64,000 nucleotides of DNA from Venturia oleaginea. Its lineage: Eukaryota > Ascomycota > Dothideomycetes > Venturiales > Venturiaceae. Location: contig JABMLP010000018.1 in assembly GCA_013176395.1 (NCBI GenBank), positions 1,178,001 to 1,242,000 on the forward strand, written 5' to 3'. The translations under genes and the position numbers were made by a program. The notes below the pieces were generated by a model, which searched no databases, was not told where the DNA came from, and worked only from the letters and a program-made list of their open reading frames with translations. The first letter of the stretch is position 1. Each line of letters begins with the position of its first letter. This document shows positions 21,232 through 31,005 of this stretch, piece after piece.

Positions 21232-21362
21232 ATGCCTGGCTGTGGATCCTCTTCCTGCAACTGCGCCACCTGTGGCTGCGCTGCTGGTTCTTGCAACTGC
21301 GGAGTAAGTTTTTGTGATGGCAATGGATCCTTGGATGAATGCTAACAGAATGGCAGAAGTAA
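21232..21362 (+). CDS. Copper-type metallothionein (25 residues)
   Basis: Two exons, 21232..21303 and 21357..21362, are separated by a 53-nt intron with a GTAAGT donor, branch GCTAAC and the second AG (GGCAG) as acceptor. The product has 25 residues with seven cysteines arranged as C-x4-C-x-C-x2-C-x-C-x4-C-x-C, no aromatic residues and the usual ending CNCGK. Small seven-Cys metallothioneins of ascomycetes bind Cu(I) in the cytosol and protect against copper and cadmium. The first AG of the intron lies immediately after the branch sequence, so I prefer the second; using the first would add a longer tail without Cys. The gene is far too short for ordinary ORF detection. Metal-responsive transcription is likely from the family but not shown. 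Confidence 0.85.
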
Positions 21363-21796
21363 AATCTTACCATCCCAACACCCACAACTAAGAACGCTTC
21401 CAACTGCGTCTTCACTCTCTTTCGAAACCGGGTTCACTTGATACATACAATGGCTTGACGATTTGAACGAAGCAATGGCTGATGAAGCATGGAGGATGGA
21501 GGAAGGGGTCATAGAACGATGGAATTTATCATTCGCACTCTTTGGAGAAAAGTCCTTGAAATCATGAGTGACGTGAGCCTCCTTTTATCAATTTTGACCG
21601 CTGCCATCACGGTAGTCTCAGGGCAATGTAATGTGACCTGTCTGTGCTCTTCCTGCCTGTCTTGCAAGTGGGCGGTGAGCAATCCTGTCCAGCCGATTTG
21701 ATATTAATTGTATGCATACATACTATGAAAACAACCACCAACATTCCTCCAACTCCTACGCTGCCAAAATATGTATAATCGTTCAAATCCCCGCCA
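21363..21796. other. Intergenic between metallothionein and peroxin-like gene
   Basis: These are 3' flanking sequences of two convergent genes. A frame at 21489-21701 has a Cys cluster (CNVTCLCSSCLSC), but it lies in the metallothionein 3' region and has no other support. Confidence 0.4.
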
Positions 21797-23505
21797 TCAT
21801 CCCATTTGCATACTAGCATCTTCGCTCAATCCCCACGAGTCGTCTCTTGACGACGAACTAAGAGCAGGACGGTAAACATCATCTTCATCCGGATAGCTCT
21901 TTAGACTCGAATTCACAGATCCACTTCCAGCCGCGCTCTTCTGACTTGCCGTATTACTCGACCTCCGAAACCATCGCTTACGGTTCTTTGACCCTGTTAT
22001 ACTACCCTCTGTTTCATCGTCGATGGCCGTAGTTGACGATGCAGCGCCCGAGGCAACAATGGTAGCCGTTGATTCAGCTAAAGCATCACCTCCATCCGAA
22101 GGCACCAAAGCGGGACTGGATGAAGGTGTTGTTTCGGTAGAAGGCGTCACTTCTACCAACTCTGCGTCGCGGCACCACTTTCTACGGCGAGTGTAGCGGC
22201 CCCAACCATCTCTCCCTCGTCGCCCATCATGCCACTTGTGAATTGTTAGAAAATTGGCAGTCGGAAATAGCAGTGTGATATACCTTGTTGTCAGTAGTAG
22301 ATCCAACCTCCATCTTCGGGTTCGGAATGTTTCCCATCTGGAGTCTTTTCAGTTCCCTCGACATGCCACACACTGTCATCGACCCATCTCCATCGCGCGA
22401 GGTTTCCTTCCACTTCTGGAAGCTCGAAACGATCTTTGGAATTGCACGAATTGAGATGTTCATCAGTCCAAGATGCACGTTCGTAAGCCAGCATTGATGA
22501 TGTCCAACCAATACCAAGCCACCGACGCTGGTTCTCATATATCGTGAAAGTGAATCGGATGCCCGGAGAATCTGGCCGTCGCTTTCTGGCCAACGATGCT
22601 GCAATCTCATGCGCAGTCCTTGGCCTGCGGGGAGGTAAAGTAGGTCTGCCATCGTTCTCCACTGGCACCGCAACATCCAGCCCCGTAACCATTGCAGTGC
22701 ATCTTCGTGCCATTTTCGAACGCCATAATATTGTCCGCGTCACCCGCGCAGGTCTTGAATGCCAGGTCAGGATGACCGTGCCAACAAATAATATGATGCG
22801 TCTTGTAGTGATGATAGAAAATGGGGGAAGTGTCAATAGCCACCATATAGGCGTTACTAACAACAGGCGTATAAATAACAGAGTGAGCGCAGGCCTTGTG
22901 GTAGCAGATGTTGCTGTTCGTTGTGTGGACAGGAAATCGGTCATAGTGAGAAACGGATCCAACAAGATATTGCATCGTGACGTGAAGACCTTCAGTTCGT
23001 CCACAATCTCGTCGAGGCTCTTATGCTGCCGAATCAATTCCGAATCGCCTCTTTTATGTCCCTTTTGTCCTTTCTCTCCTGTAGTTGCATTCGACGATAG
23101 AGGCGAGTATCTCCTCGACCACATGCCCAAGATCAAGAAAGCCACACACACGAGAGGGCCCGCCAGGCGTAAGACGACATCGCCGTATAGAGTTATGGCC
23201 CAAAAGAATGCCACCATGAGGAAGCTTTCCCATGGATCGGTATGTGTCCATGACAGCAGTCCCACAAACTTGTTGAGTGGTTCTATGAAGGGATGTGAAT
23301 ATGCTAAGGCGCGTGTGATCTGAGGAGGCGTTGTGACTAGCAGAGGAGATTTCTGGTGAACGAGTATAGTGGATCTGTGTTTGAGAGCTGAAGGAGAATG
23401 GTTCAATGTGGGCGGGGAGAAGGCAGCGACTGTGGGTGCATTCGAGCTCGATTCTCCGGAGGGTCCTTGAGAGACATCTTGAGGGGATTTCGAGGGAGTC
23501 GACAT
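21797..23505 (-). pseudogene. Dysferlin-domain peroxin-like protein (Pex23/Pex30 type), one-base frameshift
   Basis: Exon 1 is 23505..22284 and exon 2 is 22234..21797, with a 49-nt intron. The protein has membrane segments (about residues 85-130 and 205-245), then a DysF-N motif (ENQRRWLGIGWTSSMLAYER) and a DysF-C motif (WRWVDDSVW...GGWIYY, then DNK, KWHDGRRG and GWGRYTRRRKW). This layout is that of ER/peroxisome membrane proteins that regulate peroxisome number. After GGWIYY the frame meets TGA, because one T too many separates TAC TAC from GAC AAC AAG. Without that base (near 22293) the product would have 552 residues in frame across the intron. All else is conserved, so this is either a sequence error or a very recent mutation. 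I mark it as broken on the sequence as given. Confidence 0.8.
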
Positions 23506-24136
23506 ATGCTCCAGCCAAGGAAGGTCTGCGAGATATTAGCACGTTGTCCAGTGGTGGGTAGCTTGCACAGTGAGCCTGACCAAGGGCTGCCATGCAACTA
23601 ATTATATGAGCAGCGTCATGGATAGTTTGAGCTGAACAGAAGAAATACGGGTGTTCAGGCCTTAAAGGAATTCCAGTCAAGCAGGGAGAGATATCTGACC
23701 TTTGGATCAGTACTATGGTAGGCAATGATGAAGAATGTGTGACGGCGCAAAGCGGGCGCGGTCTGCATGTGATTGTGGTTCCCTGCTTTGAATATGTACT
23801 GCGGAGAATCGAGTGGACAGCCGAATGGTTCAAGTCGGGAATGTGGATGGATTGTAGATACTACTCGATTACATCTGATCAATACAAGTCTTGTTAGAGA
23901 TTCAACCGATCGAACAGGAAGTCGCCATGGAAATGGCAGCCACTCAAGAAGCTGGCTGATTGCGGCCTCCTCAGTCACCTGATCGGACAATCTCCAATGA
24001 ATTTCGAGCCGAGAGAATTGGTAAGAGAATCACCAATCCACGCCCAACATGTTCCCAGCATAATCTCATCAATTCGCCCACACAGCGATACGCCCGAAGC
24101 GCTCATCCATTTGCACTCACATGCACCCTCCACATC
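23506..24136. promoter_or_regulatory. Divergent intergenic region, peroxin-like gene / PAM16
   Basis: This 631-bp stretch lies between two divergently transcribed starts. It must hold both promoters; I see no obvious TATA box or operator. It also contains a 22-base match to the decayed regulator gene at 47726 (see findings). Confidence 0.4.
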
Positions 24137-24553
24137 ATGGCGCATCGAATAATAACACAAGTTGTCTTCACCGGGGCAAGAGTCGTCGGCCGGGCATTTG
24201 CCGAAGCATACAAACAAGCATCGGCATCACAAAAGTACGCCGCCAATGCAAAGAACAACCCTGGCGGGGCCGCGTCGTTCGCCTCATCCGGACTCACCCT
24301 AGAAGAAGCCTGCAAAATCCTCAATGTGCCACCACCGAAGGGAGGAAAGACAGACATGGAACAAGTCATGGCAAGATTCAAAAAGGCGTTTGATCAGAAC
24401 GAACCGAAAAAGGGAGGCAGTTTTTACTTACAGAGCAAGATCTTGAGGGCAAGAGAGCGGATAGAGATGGAGGTGCGGACGGCGGAAGAGGCTGCGGAGA
24501 GAAAGAGAGAGACGGAAGAGGGATGGAACCCCAAGATATACAAGGACAGGTGA
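24137..24553 (+). CDS. PAM16: Mitochondrial import motor subunit Pam16/Tim16
   Basis: This is a single-exon gene of 138 residues. The true start is the ATG at 24137 (MAHRIITQVVFTGARVVGRAF), which gives the hydrophobic N-terminal segment typical of Tim16; the frame is open upstream but that part is not conserved. Residues 55-118 are the degenerate J-like domain (LTLEEACKILNVP...MARFKKAFDQNEPKKGGSFYLQSKI), lacking the HPD triplet. Pam16 sits on the matrix side of the inner membrane, binds Pam18 and restrains its stimulation of mtHsp70 during protein import. Length and sequence fit the family closely. A charged C-terminal helix (AEEAAERKRETEEGW) ends the protein. Confidence 0.95.
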   Translation: MAHRIITQVVFTGARVVGRAFAEAYKQASASQKYAANAKNNPGGAASFASSGLTLEEACKILNVPPPKGGKTDMEQVMARFKKAFDQNEPKKGGSFYLQSKILRARERIEMEVRTAEEAAERKRETEEGWNPKIYKDR

Positions 24554-25531
24554 TTGATGGATGATGGACTTCATTGCCATATCGGACTCACGACGCCCAT
24601 TACCGCCACGCTCAACGACTCCGATTCCTCCTTCCTCTTCCGTGTCATCACGCATAGCACGGCTTTCATGAAAAATGTTTTCATATACCAACTCGATCTC
24701 GACCATAACCTCGCGAACTATGGTGATTTCCCAAATTTGGACTTCCCCACTCCTCCAATGTATATACCTTTTGTCTGGCTCGTGCGAGGACAGCCACGAT
24801 GTACGATTATGAAGATGCCAGCAAGGCTGGTGAGCAAAGAGTGGGCCGATAGAGATGTTTGGAATATTGGCAAGGATCTTACTTGAAACGAGAATCAGAA
24901 AGACCTCATTGCCGCACATACTGTGCACCGTGAAAGACCAGTACGCTGTCAATACTACAGTAGGACTGTTGCAGAAAGGCTGAACAAAGCCTCAACAGCC
25001 TGGAGATCGTAGACCTCCGAGTCGCGTCCCCGAGGTCCGAATCAAAATCAAAATTCAAGCGTTGGGTAGCTTCGCTCGTCTCGATCCGAAGATGCCAGGC
25101 CGGATCGAACTGTTCAATGTCTGTCAATTAGCGAGGGGCCAATCTCACCTGTTCACTACCGAGATCTCGATCTCATGGTTCCATCTTGTCAAAGGGACTC
25201 CGATACGTGATCTGGAAAATTGAGCGTACCCCGAAGCGAGGTCGTCAATCCATCGCCCCTCGTAGACACTCTAGAATCGATTGACATCATGAAATGGGAA
25301 GCAACGACGATAAACTACAGGCAATTTCGAGATTTTCAAATTCATAAATTTCGTTTTCGAAAAGAGGAGATTTGCAAGCGCTGGCCGATTCAACCACGCC
25401 CGACATTTAGGGCTTTAAATTGACAGGTTTTCCATGCTTCGACTCAACTGTTTCCAACGGCCCCGCCGGTCGTACACACCCCACCCGCCTCTACCAAGAC
25501 ACTGGGAGACGACTATCGAACCGGCATCACC
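24554..25531. other. Intergenic, no supported gene
   Basis: These are 3' flanks of two convergent genes. Only short frames without recognisable features occur. Confidence 0.4.
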
Positions 25532-27059
25532 TCAAAGTTTCGCCAAAACTCCATCTGCGTTGATACGAGCTAGACATGATCGATTGATGTCACTCACAGA
25601 CTTACACCCACAAAGCGCCATACACCTTCCAAAATCTTCATGCAGAAGATGTATCATCTTCTCTACTCCAGCTTGTCCATCATACTATATTGATTGTTAG
25701 CAAAAACCTTCGCCATATATCTATTGAAAACGAATTACTTACAGCTAGACCCCATATAGCAGGCCGTCCAACCCAAACAAACTCTGCTCCCAACGCAAGC
25801 GCTCGAAAGATATCAGCACCGCGCCGAAAACCGCCATCAATGTGCACTCCGATCCTCCCCCTTGCAGCAGCAACGCAAGAAGGCAAAGCATCAATAGTAG
25901 CAGGCACCCCATCCAACTGTCTTCCCCCATGATTACTAACAATAACCCCATCCACACCCGCCTCAACCGCCCTCTCTACATCCTCCGCACAAATAACACC
26001 CTTAATCCAAATCTCCATCTTCGTCACACTTCTTAAATACAGTATATCCCTTTCCCAAGAATGCTCGTCGTCGTTTAACGTCGAGAATTTAGAATCATGT
26101 GTTGTAATCCTGAAATCTGCGCTGGTGGCTTCGAGATTAGGATAGTCTAATCCCTCTGGCGTGCGGAAATCGTTGCGCCATTCGTTGTAGCGAACGCCTA
26201 GGACGGGGGAATCGGCTGTTAGGAAGATGGCGTGGCATCCTGCTGCTTCTGCGCGGCGGATGATTCGGAGTTGGAGGGCGCGGTCGCGCATGGTGTAGAG
26301 TTGCATTGCACTTGGTAATACCTCCTCTCCGGCAATGCCCACAGCGGCGTCACGGATTTCTTGGACACCGTGGTTGGCGAAGCTGGAGACGGCCATGGGG
26401 ATCGTCTTTTTTGCGCAGGCGCGTGAGGTGGCTAGTTCGCCGTGGGGATGGGCCATGCCTTGGAGGCCTGCTGGGGCGATGCCGAGGGGGAGGCTTGTGG
26501 TGTGGTTCCATAGCACGGTTTTCGTGGTGCGGGCGGAGACGTTGACGAGGACTCGGGAGCAGAGGAGCAGGCGGTTTAGAGAGGCTGAGTTTGCGCGGAT
26601 GGTTTTCTGGTCTGTGGAGCCGGAGTTGAAGAACTCTGATGTTGTGAGAGGTTTGCTTCTTCATGGTTTCTTCTTTTCGCTGATGGAAACGCTCTAGAGG
26701 TTTATCATGCTGTGAAAGGAGATTGAGATGTGGATGACGTGGAAATGCATGCTGTACATAAGGTGTCCAAGTGGAAAAGACGATACTATTCTTGAAGGTA
26801 GCAGAACGTGTGTTATGTCGATTCATGAAATTCCAACTTCTTGATAGACAAAGTACTGAATTGCATCCTTCGGCTGCATTGAAGTGGTAGGGTGGAGAAA
26901 TATGATATAGATATCGAACAAGGCTCATAACTCACCTCGTGCAAGCCTAGGTAGTTTTTTCGAGCCTTCTATCTCCAGATCAGCTAGTGATAAGATCTTT
27001 GCTTCCTTCGGTGATTCATCTTTATCGTTAATAACGGGGATTGGCGCTCCACCGGACAT
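25532..27059 (-). CDS. FMN-dependent 2-hydroxyacid oxidase/dehydrogenase
   Basis: There are three exons: 27059..26936, 26635..25743 and 25684..25532, giving 389 residues with agreeing phases. Intron 1 is long (299 nt) and intron 2 is 58 nt. The fold is the FMN-binding TIM barrel of the glycolate oxidase/lactate oxidase family. Visible features are LPLGIAPAGLQGMAHP early in the barrel, LTADSPVLG, the lysine in MEIWIKGVICAEDV, the catalytic histidine segment VSNHGGRQLDGVPAT, and the phosphate-binding DGGFRRGADIFRALALGA followed by VGRPAIWGLA. The reaction is oxidation of a 2-hydroxyacid such as lactate, glycolate or mandelate to the 2-oxoacid; the substrate cannot be read from sequence. No heme (cytochrome b2) domain and no mitochondrial leader are present. 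No peroxisomal SKL ending is seen (C-terminus AKL); AKL is at best a weak PTS1-like tripeptide. Confidence 0.92.
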
Positions 27060-27939
27060 AATAATAGTAGAGGAAAGAAGACAGAATAAAAACAAGATTG
27101 GGCAGTATGAATTGAAGGTTCTCGATGTAGAGATGTGGTGAAATGATAGTCACAGATTCCAACCTGCATTTAGCTGTTGATGATAGCCTTACTCCAGCGA
27201 TAAGCCAATCCCGATTCCGGATGCCGCGCCTTGGGCATGCAGGTCGAAGTTCACCGCTTCTCGCTGTAGTGACCCAGCGCCTGGGGGGTGAGGTTGTTCA
27301 TGACTTCATGTCACGGTGGCCTTTAAATGATCTCCCTTTTTACAACCGAACTCCGTTTATCGTCTCCTATTCACGATCGATCTCGATGAATTTCTGGCGA
27401 TAATAGCAGTGGAAGGGACGTCAATTAATGGCCCCGCTGTGGGGTATGTTACGCTGGCATGAATGGCGACGATGAATCCTTTTTGTCAGTATGTATTCTA
27501 CTGGTGCCAAGTCAAAGATTCTATTCGTCATGGGTTCATATCATGGCAGGTCCGTATCGTCAGGAGAGACAATTGCCATCATGGTTTCTCACCTAAGGAG
27601 ACAACCATCACATACTACTATTGTCTTGGACGAAGCGATGGGGAAGACTGGAGCTCGGGATCACTACCATACAGGTTGACCTTGAAGACTCTGACGCTGA
27701 GAAAGTTGCTAGCAGAAGAGAAAGATTGAATCAGAAGACTTGTGATTATTGGCGCGTGTTGGGGTTTCCCTTGGGTCATAGTTTATTCTGAGCGAAAACT
27801 GAAACCTCCCCGAGTCGCTTCGAGGCGCATACCCAATCACTCAACACCAACATGTCCATGCTTTGAAGTATAAAACCCCTCTTCCCCTTAACTCAAGAGT
27901 CTTCCACAAACAACAACTACTTTGCATATACAAATCAAC
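27060..27939. other. Intergenic / divergent promoter region
   Basis: This 880-bp stretch lies between the oxidase start and the E2 gene. It contains an 88-codon frame at 27463-27729 without recognisable features. TATA-like or other regulatory motifs are not convincing. Confidence 0.35.
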
Positions 27940-28535
27940 ATGGCAGGCGCTACAAAACGCATCCAGAAGGTGAAGATTACTTGCCTCTGCAAGTACGGTA
28001 AGACTGATGTCAAGAACAGGAGCTCGCAGAGTGCATGCAGAACCCACCAACCGGCGTGAAAGTGAAGCTCATAGACGACAATGACCTCCACAAGTGGGAG
28101 ATACTCATGGACGGGCCAGAACAATCAGCATACTCAGTACGTTCGCGACCCCTCCTTGCAAAGCACTTCCACTGCTGAAGCTTGGTATTGTACTTACTAA
28201 CACCATGTACGCAGGGCGGACATTTCACTCTTCACTTGACCCTCCCAAACAACTACCCCTTCAAACCGCCAGTGCTCAACTTCTCTACAAAAATCTACCA
28301 CCCAAATATCTCCAACGACGAAAAGGGCTCCATGTGTCTCGGCATGCTCCGAGCTGATGAATGGAAACCACCAAATCGTATCCTCGCTGTACTACAGTTG
28401 GCGCGGAGTCTGCTAATCGAGCCTCTACCCGATGACGCCATCGAGGCCAGCATCGCTGAGCAATACAAGAACAAGAAAAGCGAGTGGGAGAAGGAAGCGA
28501 AGAACTGGACTAAGCGTTATGCCGGTGGAAAGTAG
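27940..28535 (+). CDS. Ubiquitin-conjugating enzyme E2 (UBE2L3-like)
   Basis: There are three exons: 27940..27969, 28020..28136 and 28215..28535, giving 155 residues. The first exon encodes just 10 residues (MAGATKRIQK), so simple ORF calling misses the start. The UBC fold is complete: WEILMDGPEQSAYSGGHF, the HPN motif in YHPNIS, the active-site cysteine in GSMCLGML (about residue 87), ADEWKPPNR, then the C-terminal helices. The ADEWKPPN segment and C-terminal helices are nearest, by eye, to UBE2L3/UbcH7-type E2s that work with HECT and RBR ligases. The role is transfer of activated ubiquitin in cytosol or nucleus. The donors are GTGAAG and GTACGT; both introns are phase 0. Confidence 0.93.
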
Positions 28536-29199
28536 GAGATAGGCTTTACGGAGTTGCATGTTCTGGCGTTGAGGATTGGCTGACTACTACATTGGGCAAA
28601 TTGCGAGCATTGCATGGCGTTCGGGACAATAGCACAGATGTGCTGAATTGGATGGAGGAATGATCAATGCTATATGGACACTTTTTCGGGGATAGAAGAG
28701 CAGATAGTAGATTGGAATTATGACATCTGAAGAGCCTGGCGTAAATCTGTTCTAGCAGTGGTTACCGGCATTTGCTGTGGCGCCCAACTACTCCGGCTTG
28801 CTAACATCAGTTGTGTAGGTTAGGATGGGCAATTATAAGGCCTTTACTCGTCTGTCTTGCAGACAATCCTGCTGGTTTAACCAGACTCGATGGCCAAAGA
28901 TTTCTGCCATGCCTGTCAAGCTTCGACTGTGGACAACAAAGGGCCATATTCCGTCGCAATCCATCCACTACAGTCACTTACACGAACAACATGATTCCAA
29001 TCTCTCAGAGAGGTTTCAAATCATTATTACAAACTAAGAGGAAACCGCAGAACGTTATTCGGCATGATTTGTTTTTAATTCTAGGGCTAAGAGACTGGCT
29101 GCTGTAAATGATTCCGTGACTCCTGACCAAGAAGATGCTCCCTTCGAGCCAACCTTTAAGTATACCCAGCCTCTTTCCCTGCGGAGAGATGGTAACGTC
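28536..29199. other. Intergenic, no supported gene
   Basis: This is the 3' flank of the E2 gene. Several short frames are present without features. Confidence 0.35.
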
Positions 29200-29720
29200 A
29201 CCAGACTGCCTCAGCCTTCCTTTCTATAGATTCTCTCCCCTAACAAAAAGGAAGAGGACTCGTAGGGAAGACCTTAGGGAATCGAACCCTAAGCCCGCTC
29301 GTCCCGGTTCCTTTTTCGGAGAATAAGGCTAGGAGAGCGTATTAGTTTCCGTCCTAATACCTCGCCTATCCCCCTATCCAGGTCATTATAGTAACCCTAA
29401 AGTCTACAAGTAAAAAGTTAAGATTGCCTATAAGGGTAAGTCAGGGAAGGATCTCTCTCTCTTATTACCTCCCTATCTTACCACGAGAGAGAAGAGACGA
29501 GGGTATCTCTTTTCTCTCGATTCTAAACCGTAAAACCTAAGTTGTTAGCAGCTGCCTAAGGGTCAATATCTTACCGTAAAAATACCGATGCCGTAGGGTA
29601 TAAGGATAACAGGCTTTCGTGCCTATAAGATAGAGAGAGAGAGAGAATCCTTCCGTGAAGTCAGAAAGTCGCTTCTCCGTACGGGTTGAACGTACGAGGT
29701 AGACAGAAGCTTTATGCGTG
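29200..29720. other. Probable degraded transposon relic
   Basis: This stretch is unlike its surroundings: rich in TA and purine runs, poor in CA, and with (GA)n near 29628-29645. Read in plus frames it gives stop-broken, Lys/Arg-rich peptide. These are features of an old repeat that may have suffered RIP-like mutation. I could not assign it to an element family. A T-arm-like hairpin near 29270-29295 was considered and not accepted as a tRNA. Confidence 0.3.
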
Positions 29721-31005
29721 CGTTGTTACTCTGGCTCTCTTGAACTCCGGAGAGACAAGAGGTTCCCAGGTGTCACCGGCGTGGAGGCGTAACATCCGTC
29801 TTCGACACCCAAGGTTCCAGCACAAACTGATGCTTCAACCCTACCGCCATTCCTAAATTTCTGGACAGAAAATTTATCTATAATCAATTTGTCGGTCGCT
29901 GCGCGTTCCATGAAGATTGGCGGGCAGGCCAGTTGATGATTTTTGGTTGGTGGGTAGTGCCTGAGGGTAAGGTTGTTGGTGCCAGTTGGGAGGACGTTGT
30001 AGATGTTACTTTCTGTTAGTATTGTGTTTGGGAATTGTATTGGACTTTGTCAGTGTCTTACTTGTAGTGGAATCATTATACTATCCGGATCTCCAAAGTC
30101 TAAAGCTCAGCTCAAGTTGCGGATTGAGGGTGAGGTGGATTTTTGGGGAATCTGCTGTTAGGTAGTAATTGCTGTCACTTTCTTTTTTGGTGGAAAAAAT
30201 ATCTATCTGGATGGAGAAAAATGTCGCAGACTTGGTAATCACTGGCAGGGATACTGGCAATGCATGAATGGGGACAAAATACTAGGATCGTAACAGTTGT
30301 CTCATGGAAAATTACTTAGATCATGCCGAGCAGGATTGTTTGAAGTGAGTATCCATCCAGATCTTACATTGTGACATCGAGGTTGAAATTCTGGTCTCTT
30401 TCGACACTCATCGCTGTCGATATCGACCTGGCGGGTCCCGGGGGCTCATGGATGATTCCGTGCAGTGGTTTGGATGCAAATGTAATGGCTGACCATGCGG
30501 CCTTTGATGAGCTGTTCCAAGAAAGGTCCAGGATAGAGCCTACAAAACACGACGGTATGGCTGCTCGCCTGACCATGTCTTTCAGAACGATGCTCAACAA
30601 GAGACTGTCTTTCCGTAGATCCTTGCTCTTGAAATCTGCCAAGTATGTGAGGATGCATTGCCATGCAGAGATCGATTTGTGAACAGTCAGATCTCCACTG
30701 CGCGTTCAACGCAGGGGCTCCTTCGGTGCCAGTCCAATTGGAGGCATCTTTTTCATCTGATAAGATTCACTGATATCAAGGAGTTCTGTCTTCATTTCTG
30801 CGGTCGGCTAGCCTTGGCCGAAGTCTGAATGGAGTTGCTCGGCCCGGCCCAGTGATACGTGCGGAGGTGGTGTACTACGTAGAGAAATATGCACTATGGA
30901 TGGGTCTCTCATGAGCCTCCACATCCAGATATACCCGCCCGATGCTATATCTGCGAGTTCTACAGGGAGCGGGAGGCTGTTCATGATCAGCGCCCCAGCC
31001 GCGAC
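29721..31005. other. Intergenic, upstream of OPT transporter
   Basis: I see no supported gene. This must contain the promoter of the oligopeptide transporter. The frame at 30889-31005 is continuous with that gene but I treat it as leader. Confidence 0.35.

Noticed and set aside
21489..21701. Second Cys-rich small protein downstream of the metallothionein
   Set aside because: The Cys cluster is at the end of a frame without signal, introns or family pattern, and lies in the 3' flank.
26350..26928. 192-codon minus frame over the hydroxyacid oxidase gene
   Set aside because: The oxidase exons in the other frame carry the conserved FMN-barrel sequence; this one spans the intron and has none.
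29230..29345. tRNA-like T-arm (TTCGATT loop with paired stem) on the minus strand
   Set aside because: No acceptor stem, D-arm or A-box fits at the right distance, and it lies in a low-complexity relic.
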